A stretch of DNA of 64,000 nucleotides from contig JALJCQ010000026.1 in the NCBI GenBank assembly GCA_023091665.1, positions 1,798,001 to 1,862,000 of the forward strand, in the 5' to 3' direction. The notes beneath the pieces were generated by a model. The model had not been told where the DNA came from and did no database searches. It worked only from the letters and a program-made list of their open reading frames with translations. Below are positions 29,001-38,816 of this stretch, piece after piece; within the stretch, counting starts at the first letter, position 1; the number at the start of each line of letters is the position of its first letter. The translations under genes and the position numbers were made by a program. The stretch comes from Pythium myriotylum. Taxonomy: Eukaryota; Oomycota; Peronosporomycetes; Pythiales; Pythiaceae.

Positions 29001-32000
29001 ATGCTCGCGAGCCCGAGCGCGGCGGCGCGGCGCACGACGGCGACGGCGGCGGACGCGCGGCGCACGACCACGTTCCGCGACTTCCTCTCGGACTCGGACG
29101 GCGACGACGACGACCCCGACGGGCTCGCGCGCATGCAGCAGCAGGCCGACGACATGACCTACTTCGACGCCTCCTTCGGCGCCGGCTCGCCCGACGACGA
29201 CCTCGCGCTCGACCTGCGCGGCGTCCACGGCGCCGACGACAGCGATGACGACAGAGACGAGCCACCACGACCTCCCAAGCCACAGGCCAAGGCAGCGCCG
29301 GCGACGTCGCTGCGCGCGTCGGCGTCCGTGCGCGCGTCGACGACGTTCGGGCGCGCGACGATGCTGCGCCGGCTGACGAGCGGGCGGCGCAAGAGCAAGG
29401 CGGCCAAAGTGGACAAGAGCGACCTCGAGAGCGTGCTGCTCGGGCGCGCGACGTCGGGCGGCGCCGGGCGCAAGACGCTGCTCCAGCGCATGACGATCGG
29501 CCGGCGCAACAAGAGCAAGAACAAAAGCGATGCGGTGGACGCGAGCGGCGGCGTGCTGCTCGACAGCGACGAGAGCGACGAGAGCAGCGACGGCGGCGCC
29601 GAGCAGAGCCGCCTGAGCGACTTTAGCGAGCACGACTCGAGCTTCGCGTCGGCCGACCACTCGTTCCGCGTGGACCCGGACGCGGAGCCCAGCTTTGTCG
29701 ACAAGAGCTTCAGCGAGGCCATGCGCGGCCACGACGCCGACGCCGACGGAGACGACGACATCTACGACCACGGCAGCGGCTACGACGACGAGGTCGAAGA
29801 GATGGGCATCCGCGAGAAAGCGGCGCACCTGCACGAGACCGAACAGGAAGACAGCAGCAGCGGTGCCTCGTTCGCGTTCACCCAGCGGCTCAGCGAAGAG
29901 CCTTTTCACGAGTCGCACGACTCGCACTCGCACTCGCCGCCGCCGCTGGCGGATGAGAACCCGTACACGGCCTCGTCGTTCGACTCGGTCTCGTCCTCCG
30001 GCGGCAATTTCTTCGTCGAGAGCGTGCGGGGCTCGAGCGACAGCATCGCTCCCGCCATGGAGCTCTCGAACTCGCCTGCCTCGTTCTCCATGGACTCGGG
30101 CAAGGGATCGATCTCATCGTCCCCGGCCTCGTCGTTTTCGGGCAAAGGCTCCTTGTCGTCCTCGCCCGCGAGCATGTTCGCACGCAACAGCGCCGACCTC
30201 TCGTTCCCCACGAGCTTTGTGCCTGTGAGTTTGATGTCCCCAGCACCGCCAGCGCCGCCGCCGCCGCCCTCTGCCCAGCCGCAGGTCGCTTCGCTTGGCT
30301 TCCGCGTCGTTGACCACACGCAGACGCCGACACCTCCTGTCGCTGCGTCAACCGCAGTGTATCGCTCGACGCTGACCCGCGCACCTGACCCTCGCCACTC
30401 GACGTCGTCGTCCTCGTCCTCGTCGTCGCTAGACGATATGGACAATATGTCGTTTTCATCCAACATCGACGACTCGTTCTCGGGTGAACGCCCGCGCACC
30501 AGCAGTGAAGACAATCTCTCCCTCGTGTTTCAGCAGCACGTCGACAGCGGCAGCAGCGGCAACCCTGATGCCAAGACCGAAAAGGCATCGCTCAAGGTCC
30601 CGAAAAGTCCGTCTAACGAGAAGCCAGAGTCGCCGAGAGAGGACGAGGACCTTTCCTTCCTCGCGCTGAAGCGTCTTTCGAGTGAGGACCCATCGCCGAA
30701 GGAAGTGGACGTTTCATTCCTTGTGAAGAAGCACCTCTCGAACGCCGAAGTGTCGCCACGAGATGCTGACCTGTCGTTCCTTGCGCAAAAACATCTCAAG
30801 AGTGAGGAACCATCTCCAAAAGATGCAGACTTGTCTTTCCTCATGCAAAAGCGTCTCCCGAAGGAACAGACATCTCCAAAAGACGCGGATCTGTCTTTTC
30901 TCATGCAGAAACATCTTCCGAAGGAACAGGCATCTCCAAAAGATGCGGATGATCTTTCTTTTGTGATGCAGAAGCACTTGCCGAGCGAGCAGCTTTCGAC
31001 GTACGAGGCTGAAGATACGTCTTTTGTGGCACTCGAGCATCCCTCCAACGATAGAGATGCATTGCCAAAAGAGAGTGAGGAGCTCTCTTTCTTCGGACTC
31101 GAGCATCTCATGCATGACAGACAGTCGCTCAAAGAAGTTGTTGGGCGTACTTCATCTGGTGTTGAAGAGAGCCCTCCACCTGCCCAACTGGAAGATCTCT
31201 TTGCTTTTGATGCACGTGCAACCGTTGTGAAGGTCGAACCAAAGGTTGAGCAGGAGGAACCGTCATTAGTCAAGTCCAGCAGTCATTCAAGTGCCCCGCT
31301 CATCAGTTCAGGAAAGCCGACGGAATCTCCGACAGGGATGCAGCTGCCACCATCAGTTTTCGATGATTCGCGAACAACCGTCGTGAAGGTCGAGCCGAAG
31401 ATCGAGAGAGAGGAGGAACCTTTGGTGAAATCCAGCAGTCGTCCACTTGCAGCAGCCGCAGTGATTGCTGCTGAACCTCTGGAAGGGAAGATGCAGCCGC
31501 TTCCAGTGTTCGATGATTCGCGAGCTACAGTCGTGAAGGTCGAGTCGAAGGTTGAGAAAGCGGAGGAGTCGTTGATGAAATCAAGCAGTCGTCCACTTGC
31601 AGCAGCCGCGGTTACTTCAGTGACTGCTGCTGATCTTTTAGAAGAGAAGACCCAGAAGCCATCAGTGTTCGATGATTCACGTGTAACCGTCGTAAAGGTC
31701 GAGCCGAAGTTTGAGAAAGCAGAGGAGCCGTTGGTGAAATCAAGCAGTCGTCCACTTGCAGCAGCCGCAGCCGCTTCTGTAACTGCTTCAGTAATTGGTG
31801 CTGATCCTTTGGAGAAGAAGACGCAAGCGGCACCAGTTCCCAAGCCAGTTCCTGCAACCGAAGTGAAACAGGCGACACCTCCTCTGTCTGAACCTCCATC
31901 GGTGCCTGCGACCTCTGCATCTCCTCACGATGTCCCAGTTTACAAACCACTTGCTCCAGTTGTCACAGTTTTCTCCATCAAGGGTAACAAACCGCCGGTC

Positions 32001-35000
32001 TCTATTCCGCTTCCTGCGCCGACGCCTTCGGTTGATGTTGCCGTTCCAGCCATTCCTGTCGAGGTCAAAGAACCGAATCACTCTGCTTCTGCTCCTGGTC
32101 CAACGCCTTCGACGAACGCAGCAGATTCGGCCACGCGAAAGACTGCTAAGTTCTCCAAGCCGCTGCCTCCAGGTCGTCGCCGAGGTCCAGCAGCAGTTGC
32201 TGCCTCGTCAGCCGCGGTTGTGAGCTCAGCTGTTGCAGCCACCGCGTCACTTGTGGGTGGAAAGTCGCCAGCAGCATCGCCCCCGAAATCGCCCTCTCGA
32301 ATCGACCTGTCGATTGCATCGTCTCGTCCCTCAGATGCACGGCTGGACTTTACGGGTGTTTTCCTCGGGAACCCTGACGGCACGACGAACTCTCCTCCGA
32401 GACAGCCGGCGCCTCCTGTGACTGTCGAAGCTCCAGAGCTGCCGATTGTCGTTGCTGAGACAGAGTCAGAAATCAGCTTTGATGACTCGGCTGTCGCTTC
32501 CTCGAACGCTGGACCGCCGTCCGTTCGAAGGATGGTGAGCGCTCAAGAAGTGTCCGAGCGAAAAGTTGAAGAGTTCTTCAGGAAGACATACGTACAGAGC
32601 GAAGATGACGACTTGTCGGACTTTCTGCTCCAGGGAGCTTCGACGCGCGGTCGCTCGAAGACTGCTGCTAACCGCGCGATGGCTCAAGCAGAACTCGGCA
32701 GTAGTCGTCGCAGAGATCCAATGCTCAGCTCAACGCGTTCCCGTCGAAGCAGTACGAGTGCCATGAAGATGGTCGACCTCAAGAGCCTTCGTTCGGGGCA
32801 ACGCATCGAAGAGCTTCTTCGCGCAAATGAGGAGGAGACCAAGGACGAGGACGATGAAGAGTACCATGATCAAGGAGCCGCAGCTCGCAAGCGCACGCTG
32901 AGTCGCCCGAGCGCCCGTTTTCCCATCAAAGAAGATTTGTTGGAGGTATATCCGTCGCGACCGAGCACTGCATCATCGGCTGCTCTCGCTCGTCGAGCTC
33001 CTCCACCGCCACGACCGAACGAGGAGCCGTTGACGCCCATCACTATCTACAGCGTCACCTCTGGAAGCGATGTCTCGAGCTCGATCGCCGACTCGGAAAT
33101 TGCGCGCCCAAACCAAATGCTCAACAGCAACGTGATCCAGCGGAACTTTACGTTGTCGCTCGCATCAGGAACCGTCGGCCGATCCAGCTTCAGTGTATCT
33201 GACAGAAGCTCGCCGAACGAGATACCGATGCCGCCGAACTACATGCTAAGCCCACGCCTTAACGACAACCATCGACCGTCATCGTCACTCGGGTCATTTT
33301 CAAGTTCGTCCACCAATGAAGGGCCAACTACACCTCAGCTGCCTGTCTTGTCGGTCACGACGCGTGCAGTGGTCCCGCCAACATCGTTAGCTGCGAGTGC
33401 GGTCTCAAACAAGTTTGCAAGTAGTGGTGTGGCTTCTTCGCCGTTCTCGGCCTCAGGTGTCAACGACGTGGCTCCAGGATTCCGATGGCATCCGGAGCTG
33501 AGCCAGCAAAAGCATGCACCAGGCACGAAACAGAGCCATGAGTCGGCATGGTCCTCTGAAGATGGAAGCTTGAGCATCAAGGAGTCGGTGTGGCATGCTG
33601 CCGGAGCACTTAGCATTGGTGGAGGCCGTCCGTCGATGGCCGCGAGTGTCGCTAATCACTTCCAGCGCGCGTCAATGACCCTGAAGAACTCGTTCCGGAA
33701 AGTCCGCTCCCAGTTCATCCCACCAAACCGCGGCAACAATGAATTCACGTCGCCGAAGTCTATTTGTTCCGCTCCTCCGCGACTACCTCGAGGCTTTGAT
33801 GACCGTCAGTTTTATAGCCGACTCGGTAACATCCAGTGCGGAGATGCGATCATCGTCGTCAGCAAAGCAGAGCGAGGAAACCCTGCGAAGGAACAGGCTA
33901 TCCAGCACAAGCGGAAGACGCAAGCGTGGCTGCTGTTCCTCGGGATACTGCTTGGCATTGTCGTGGGCGTTGGTCTTTCTCATATCGACTCGCTCTCTTC
34001 TAAATTCAAGCCCGTCGTCAACACCGAGACGGGAGAGATGACGTTACCGACTGGCACGAAGTGGCTTCTTCTTCCAGGTTCGCTCTTCCTGCGCGTTTGG
34101 AATTGCTTGACGTTGCCGCTGCTCTTCTGCCACGTGATGAACGCAGTCGCGGAGCTCGTGATGTCCCAGAATGCGAAGAATGCGATCAGCTTCCGTACGC
34201 TCGGGTACTTAGCGGTGACTGCCGCTCTCACAACAATCGAAGGAGTGGGTCTCGCGCTCGTGTACCATGCGATGGGGCTCTTCAAGAGCAGGCAGGTCTC
34301 GCTGGCTGCCACCGCAGCAAGTGTGAAAGAAGCTGTGAATGTGCTTGACCGTGTCAAGGGCATGGCGGCGATGATGTGCGGTGCTGAGGAGTCGTATCTG
34401 CAGGTCTCGCAGAATGGCCAGGGATGGCGATGCTCGAACGAATCGATCCCGCTGCCGGTGGCCGACGGCATCAAGGTCACAGCGAGGGGCTGGAACGAAA
34501 CTAGCGCGGCCGTGTTCGCATTCACGCAGCCGCCGACGGGGCTGCCCGTGAAAGCAACGACTTCCGTGATCACGTCCACCTCGTACTACCCTGCGGTCTC
34601 CGCGAGCGTCGGCGATCTCGTGACGGAACTGCTTGGCACGCTCTCGCCGTCGAACCTCGTCGACTCGTTCAGCAAGTCGCTCGCGTCGAGCGTCGTGGTC
34701 GTCGCGCTCGCGTTCGGTCTCGTGGTCGGCACGCGCGCGTACCATCGGTCGATCACGGCGCAGCACCTCTTGAAGCAATCGCAGACGCAGCACCCGACGC
34801 AGGCGACCATGCTCGCGGAGAGCATCCTCTCGAAGCCCCACCCGGTGCTCGGCGTCGTGGTCGAGCTCCAGCAGCTGCTCGAGTGGATCGTCGGCGCCGT
34901 GCAAGGTCTCGCGCCCGTGGGCGTGGCGTCGCTGCTCGCCGGCCACATCGTGCTGCACCGCGACGAGTGGTTCGCCGTGCCGGGGCCCGTCGTCAGCCTG

Positions 35001-35663
35001 CTCCTGGGCGTCGTGCTCGCGTGCGTGGTCCACGTGCTCGTGCTCTCGCCGCTGCTGGTCAAGCTGCTCACGGGCGTGAACGCGTGGCGCTCGCTGCCGT
35101 CGTTCCTGCCGGCCCTGGCGCTGAGCTTCGGCACGGGCAACGTCGTGCTCTCGGTGCCTCTGCTCGCGCACAACTTCGCGTCGGCGCAGCTCGTGACCAA
35201 GTGCATGGCCCAGCTGGCCGCGGGGCTCGGCGCCGCCGTGCTGCGCAGCGGCCACGCGCTCTACGTGCCGCTCGCGCTGCTGTTTCTGCTCGAGACGACC
35301 GTGCCCGACGGCCTCGTGCCGCTCTCGCCGCCGCTCGTGCTGCTGCTCGCGGCGCTGACGTTCCTGAGCTGCTTCTTGCCCGTCGGGCCGGGCGCGCGGC
35401 TCGGCGTGCCGGGCGTGACGGCGAGCGCGACGCTGCAGCTCGTGCGGCTGCTCTTCGGCGCGTGGACCCAGCAGCGGCTCTCGGGCGCCGCGACGCTGCC
35501 GCTGCTCGTGGCCGCCGACGCGCTGCTGAGCCGCGCGGCCGCCGCCGTGTCCACGCACGACCACGTGGCGCTCGCCGCGCTGCTCGGCGACCACTGCGCC
35601 GAGCTCTGCCTCGCGCCGCCCGACGACGCGCTCGGCGTCGGCGCCTCGCCGGTCTACTTGTAG
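29001..35663 (+). CDS. Very large protein: disordered repeat-rich N-terminus plus SLC1-type transporter domain
   Basis: 2220 residues in one exon. Residues 1 to about 1635 are low-complexity, Ser/Asp/Pro-rich and likely disordered. They include about eight units of roughly 20 residues at 549-711 (DLSFLMQKHLPKEQASPKDA) and four units of about 45 residues at 733-941 (VFDDSRATVVKVEPKVEKAE then SSRPLAAAA). From about 1637 a membrane domain starts (AWLLFLGILLGIVVGVGLS, then LRVWNCLTLPLLFCHVMNAV), with the order of helices of dicarboxylate/amino-acid:cation symporters (SDF/SLC1). The motif regions are degenerate: LSFGTGNVVLSVPLLAHN replaces the serine-rich HP1, and DALLSRAAAAV replaces DRxRTxxNV in TM8. 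It may carry a different substrate or be a sensor. Serines with SP sites suggest phosphoregulation (inference). Confidence 0.85.
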   Translation: MLASPSAAARRTTATAADARRTTTFRDFLSDSDGDDDDPDGLARMQQQADDMTYFDASFGAGSPDDDLALDLRGVHGADDSDDDRDEPPRPPKPQAKAAPATSLRASASVRASTTFGRATMLRRLTSGRRKSKAAKVDKSDLESVLLGRATSGGAGRKTLLQRMTIGRRNKSKNKSDAVDASGGVLLDSDESDESSDGGAEQSRLSDFSEHDSSFASADHSFRVDPDAEPSFVDKSFSEAMRGHDADADGDDDIYDHGSGYDDEVEEMGIREKAAHLHETEQEDSSSGASFAFTQRLSEEPFHESHDSHSHSPPPLADENPYTASSFDSVSSSGGNFFVESVRGSSDSIAPAMELSNSPASFSMDSGKGSISSSPASSFSGKGSLSSSPASMFARNSADLSFPTSFVPVSLMSPAPPAPPPPPSAQPQVASLGFRVVDHTQTPTPPVAASTAVYRSTLTRAPDPRHSTSSSSSSSSLDDMDNMSFSSNIDDSFSGERPRTSSEDNLSLVFQQHVDSGSSGNPDAKTEKASLKVPKSPSNEKPESPREDEDLSFLALKRLSSEDPSPKEVDVSFLVKKHLSNAEVSPRDADLSFLAQKHLKSEEPSPKDADLSFLMQKRLPKEQTSPKDADLSFLMQKHLPKEQASPKDADDLSFVMQKHLPSEQLSTYEAEDTSFVALEHPSNDRDALPKESEELSFFGLEHLMHDRQSLKEVVGRTSSGVEESPPPAQLEDLFAFDARATVVKVEPKVEQEEPSLVKSSSHSSAPLISSGKPTESPTGMQLPPSVFDDSRTTVVKVEPKIEREEEPLVKSSSRPLAAAAVIAAEPLEGKMQPLPVFDDSRATVVKVESKVEKAEESLMKSSSRPLAAAAVTSVTAADLLEEKTQKPSVFDDSRVTVVKVEPKFEKAEEPLVKSSSRPLAAAAAASVTASVIGADPLEKKTQAAPVPKPVPATEVKQATPPLSEPPSVPATSASPHDVPVYKPLAPVVTVFSIKGNKPPVSIPLPAPTPSVDVAVPAIPVEVKEPNHSASAPGPTPSTNAADSATRKTAKFSKPLPPGRRRGPAAVAASSAAVVSSAVAATASLVGGKSPAASPPKSPSRIDLSIASSRPSDARLDFTGVFLGNPDGTTNSPPRQPAPPVTVEAPELPIVVAETESEISFDDSAVASSNAGPPSVRRMVSAQEVSERKVEEFFRKTYVQSEDDDLSDFLLQGASTRGRSKTAANRAMAQAELGSSRRRDPMLSSTRSRRSSTSAMKMVDLKSLRSGQRIEELLRANEEETKDEDDEEYHDQGAAARKRTLSRPSARFPIKEDLLEVYPSRPSTASSAALARRAPPPPRPNEEPLTPITIYSVTSGSDVSSSIADSEIARPNQMLNSNVIQRNFTLSLASGTVGRSSFSVSDRSSPNEIPMPPNYMLSPRLNDNHRPSSSLGSFSSSSTNEGPTTPQLPVLSVTTRAVVPPTSLAASAVSNKFASSGVASSPFSASGVNDVAPGFRWHPELSQQKHAPGTKQSHESAWSSEDGSLSIKESVWHAAGALSIGGGRPSMAASVANHFQRASMTLKNSFRKVRSQFIPPNRGNNEFTSPKSICSAPPRLPRGFDDRQFYSRLGNIQCGDAIIVVSKAERGNPAKEQAIQHKRKTQAWLLFLGILLGIVVGVGLSHIDSLSSKFKPVVNTETGEMTLPTGTKWLLLPGSLFLRVWNCLTLPLLFCHVMNAVAELVMSQNAKNAISFRTLGYLAVTAALTTIEGVGLALVYHAMGLFKSRQVSLAATAASVKEAVNVLDRVKGMAAMMCGAEESYLQVSQNGQGWRCSNESIPLPVADGIKVTARGWNETSAAVFAFTQPPTGLPVKATTSVITSTSYYPAVSASVGDLVTELLGTLSPSNLVDSFSKSLASSVVVVALAFGLVVGTRAYHRSITAQHLLKQSQTQHPTQATMLAESILSKPHPVLGVVVELQQLLEWIVGAVQGLAPVGVASLLAGHIVLHRDEWFAVPGPVVSLLLGVVLACVVHVLVLSPLLVKLLTGVNAWRSLPSFLPALALSFGTGNVVLSVPLLAHNFASAQLVTKCMAQLAAGLGAAVLRSGHALYVPLALLFLLETTVPDGLVPLSPPLVLLLAALTFLSCFLPVGPGARLGVPGVTASATLQLVRLLFGAWTQQRLSGAATLPLLVAADALLSRAAAAVSTHDHVALAALLGDHCAELCLAPPDDALGVGASPVYL

Positions 35664-36274
35664 TATTAAATACGAGAGAGAGTGGCCGAGGCCAATTATG
35701 TTCTAGGGTGCCGCGAGTTAACGGCGAGATCGGATCCACGACGACAAGGGTTTTTTTAGACGAGTTAGTCGCGGGTGGCTATAGTGTTGGCGTCTAAATA
35801 TGTACTAGTGGGGGGGGTTGGTTCCATCAGATTTGGTAAGAATTGTCACCAGCGGGTTGGAGCCCTCAGTCGAAAGATGGTGTTAATTTGGTATCTCTTC
35901 ACGCGGAACCCTCACGCACAACTAGCTACACATGCAGCGATCCAAGACAGTCGACAGCTCCCGGCGCCGCGAAGGCGAGCGCGCGGTTCGACTCTGCGCT
36001 GTTGGCGTCGTCGTCGCCAATTTCCAACTGCCGCCGCTGTGGCGTCCAAGAAGTTGGCGTGTGTCCTCTAAAACCCGCTTCCAACGGAACAATTGGCCGA
36101 AACGCTGTGTCCTCCTCCCATTGGCTAAAATCCCCCTTGACGCGGTCCCGAACCGGTTCCGGTTCCGTTGGCCCGCGGAACCGTTCTCCCGAGTTGGTTG
36201 GCCAACAGTGCCAACGCCAACGATGGGCGGGCGCGACGGCGCTCACACTCGATTGAAAGTCGTCCGAATCCATC
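35664..36274. other. Intergenic, promoter of the uS11 gene
   Basis: Between the transporter-like gene and RPS14. It has repeated GTTGGC/GCCAAC-type short strings (36040-36230) and an initiator at 36241-36256. No gene. Confidence 0.5.
36241..36256 (+). promoter_or_regulatory. Oomycete initiator element of RPS14
   Basis: GCTCACACTCGATTGA fits the initiator consensus, 18 nt before the ATG at 36275. Confidence 0.6.
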
Positions 36275-36909
36275 ATGGTATGTCGCCGCTTCTCTCCGTC
36301 GCCGCGGCGCCGCGCTTGCTCCTCCGCGTCCCGCGCGCCGCTCGTCGTGGAGCCGCGTGTCTGGCGCACACGCTCGTGGCGGCCGCGGCGTCGGAGGCGC
36401 TCTGGTTCCGGAGATAGAGGGTCTTAAAGTCGCTGACTTTGTTGTGGTTGTTCTGACAGTCGAAGAAAGTCGCTAAGAAGGAAGTAGAGGAAGTGACCCG
36501 CGTGGGGCCGTCGCTCAAGGACGGCGAGCAGGTGTTCGGCGTGGCGCACATCTTCGCGTCGTTCAACGACACCTTCGTGCACGTCACGGACCTCTCGGGC
36601 CGCGAGACCATCGTGCGCGTGACCGGCGGCATGAAGGTCAAGGCGGACCGCGACGAGGCCTCGCCGTACGCGGCCATGCTCGCGGCGCAGGACGTGGCGG
36701 CCAAGTGCAAGGAGGTCGGCATCACGGCCGTGCACATCAAGGTGCGCGCCACGGGCGGCAACCGCACCAAGACGCCCGGCCCCGGCGCGCAGTCGGCCCT
36801 TCGTGCGCTTGCTCGCAATGGCTTGAAGATCGGACGCATCGAGGACGTGACGCCCATCCCCACGGACAGCACGCGTCGCAAGGGCGGTCGCCGCGGTCGC
36901 CGTCTCTAA
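36275..36909 (+). CDS. RPS14: 40S ribosomal protein uS11 (RPS14), two exons
   Basis: Exon 1 is the start codon alone (36275-36277). The intron is 36278-36459 (GTATGT...TTCTGACAG) and exon 2 is 36460-36909, giving 150 residues, within one of the usual eukaryotic length. The protein begins [13 protein letters not shown] and runs through [57 protein letters not shown] and the basic end [11 protein letters not shown]. All of this is typical of uS11, which sits on the platform of the small subunit and contacts the 18S 3' domain near the mRNA exit. Starting at an internal ATG or GTG would lose the conserved N-terminus, which decides for the intron model. Confidence 0.95.
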
Positions 36910-37173
36910 GCGGACGCGCGCGCCTCGGCCGGGGCGGTCTCTCTCGCTGCTGGTGGCTCTCTCTCCTTTTGGATCTTTTGGAGCTCTCTTGTCGCGTGGG
37001 ACGAGAGGGTGACGAGATGGCCCACGCACAGGAGATCGCCCGAGACTTTCCCTCGTCGATAAGTTACCACTAATGGATTCTATGGGCTTTCCCAGTTGCC
37101 GCTCCGTCTTGGTCGAGTATTCTTGGTGGGAAGACTGACAACGTTGTAGGAAGCCCCAAGATTAGAGAGAGAC
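36910..37173. other. Short intergenic region
   Basis: 264 bp between RPS14 and the first multi-TM gene; no feature recognised. Confidence 0.5.
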
Positions 37174-38730
37174 ATGGCTCGCGTCGCCGTGCTTTCGTCA
37201 CGCGCGACGCCGCCTCGCGGCTCGTGGCGTCAGCCCGTCGAGTGGCACGCGCGCTACTCGCTCGACAAGCTGCTGGCGCTTCTCTCGTCGCCGCGATCTC
37301 GCGGCGTCTCGCCGAGCACGACGCCCACGCTGCTGCTCTCGCCGCTGCTCTCGCTGCTCACGCCGCTGCTGCTCGAGCTCCTGCCGCTCGACGACCCGAC
37401 GCTCGGCTGGCGACGCAACGCCGCGTTCGTCGCGCGCTGCTCGCTGCGGCTTCTCGTCGTCGCCGTGATCGTCGAGCACCAGGCCCAGATCTACACCCCG
37501 CAGCTCACGATGCCTCGCAGGCGGATGCTGCTGCTGAATCTCTGCCAGGGCGCGACCATGGCCGGCATCGTCGCCTCGGTCTCGGCTGTGACGCGCGTCT
37601 TCCCCGTGCCCTTCATCGTGATCACGACCGCGCCGCTCTACGTTTCCTGTCTGAAGCTGCTGCGATGGCTCTTCACGCCGCGAGCCGACGCCGCGACGAT
37701 GCGGCGGCTCGCGAGCGACCACGAACGCGTCACGCGCATCTTCAGCTTCGACATTGTCCAGTTGCTGCTCTACTCGCTCTTCGGGGTGGTCTTTGAGAAG
37801 GTCCCCGAGCGGTTCCAGAGCGTCATGCTGGTCGGACTCGTGGCACTCAAGGTCGTGGTGACGCGAGTGGGCTGGCGACTCGCGCAGGTCGATCGCGTCG
37901 GCGGCGACGACCTCGCGACGGTCCAGGTCGCGTTCGGCGCGCGCGTCTTCCACGGCCTCTTCACGGCGACGTGCTTCCAAAAGTCCAAGTCGGTCTGGAT
38001 GCTCGTGGCCTTTGTCGGGCTCTGGATGGTCTACGATCTCGTGGCGATCCGCGAGATCCAATTGCAGGCACGACGCGTGCGAGCTTGTCGTCGACAGTGT
38101 CGCTCTTCTGCGTGCGGGAGACTCGAGTGCCTCGTTCGCTTGGTCAGCCACAAGCACGAGCCTGCATGCCCTCGTCCGGCGTGGTTCACGTCGTCGCTTC
38201 CACTCTATCGCAGCCTAGCGAGCGTTGGACGGCTCTGTGACGAGTGCTTGAGATCCAACAACGCTTCTTGTTGCTCCTCTGCTTTCGAGACCGAGTACCT
38301 CGGCGCTCTCGCGAAGCTCTTCCAGCAGCGAGAAGCCACGCTGCTGCGCTTCTACGTCGAGACCTTTGTTCCGTTTGTGTTTTTCGCCTTTGTCGCTACC
38401 ATCAAGTTCTTTCCCAACGGCAAGTACATGTCGTTTCTCATTTCCCATGACCTGGGCGATCTCGCGTGGCGACTCGGCATCTCTCTCGTGGGGAAAGTGG
38501 CGACATTCGCAATCTTGTTGCACGTCTTGCACCGCGACCACCTTGAATGTGGTTATCCCACTGGGCACGAGCAGCTCGCGTTCGTGCTGTCGACCGCTGA
38601 AGTCGTCGTACTCGGCCGCGTGATCCTCACGACGCTCAGCGTGTTCGATTTTTCTCTCGAACACAACGGCAACGACATGAGTTTCCAGTTCAAGTGGCTG
38701 AGGATGTCACCCAAGACAGCTCACGGCTGA
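37174..38730 (+). CDS. Polytopic membrane protein, family M (member 1)
   Basis: 518 residues, about ten hydrophobic segments. The order is: a short N-terminus with VEWHARYSLDKLLALL; TM segments at about 50-70, 85-105, 125-145, 150-170, 195-215 and 220-240; the signature DDLATVQVAFGARVFHGLFT; and a further TM pair. A hydrophilic loop with several cysteines (CRRQCRSSACGRLEC and CDEC) comes next. Two or three TM segments separated by LPNGKYMPFL-type and HDLGDLAWRLG motifs follow, and the C-terminus is FDFSLEHNGNDMSFQFKW. There is no signal peptide, and I know no family with these motifs. It is the first of a co-oriented array with members at 38817, 40941 (broken), 42722, 44369, 47035 and, inverted, 54969. 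Transport, channel or receptor function cannot be decided. Confidence 0.88.
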   Translation: MARVAVLSSRATPPRGSWRQPVEWHARYSLDKLLALLSSPRSRGVSPSTTPTLLLSPLLSLLTPLLLELLPLDDPTLGWRRNAAFVARCSLRLLVVAVIVEHQAQIYTPQLTMPRRRMLLLNLCQGATMAGIVASVSAVTRVFPVPFIVITTAPLYVSCLKLLRWLFTPRADAATMRRLASDHERVTRIFSFDIVQLLLYSLFGVVFEKVPERFQSVMLVGLVALKVVVTRVGWRLAQVDRVGGDDLATVQVAFGARVFHGLFTATCFQKSKSVWMLVAFVGLWMVYDLVAIREIQLQARRVRACRRQCRSSACGRLECLVRLVSHKHEPACPRPAWFTSSLPLYRSLASVGRLCDECLRSNNASCCSSAFETEYLGALAKLFQQREATLLRFYVETFVPFVFFAFVATIKFFPNGKYMSFLISHDLGDLAWRLGISLVGKVATFAILLHVLHRDHLECGYPTGHEQLAFVLSTAEVVVLGRVILTTLSVFDFSLEHNGNDMSFQFKWLRMSPKTAHG

Positions 38731-38816
38731 GAATAGCGACGATCCTCCAACTCAAAACGCCAGATTAAACAGGGGATGCCCAGTTTAATTGAGCTCGTCG
38801 AGACTCGCAGTCTGTC

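Noticed and set aside
34209..35594. 461-codon antisense frame under the transporter domain
   Set aside because: Arg/His/Glu-rich shadow of a GC-rich coding strand, with no sensible protein features.
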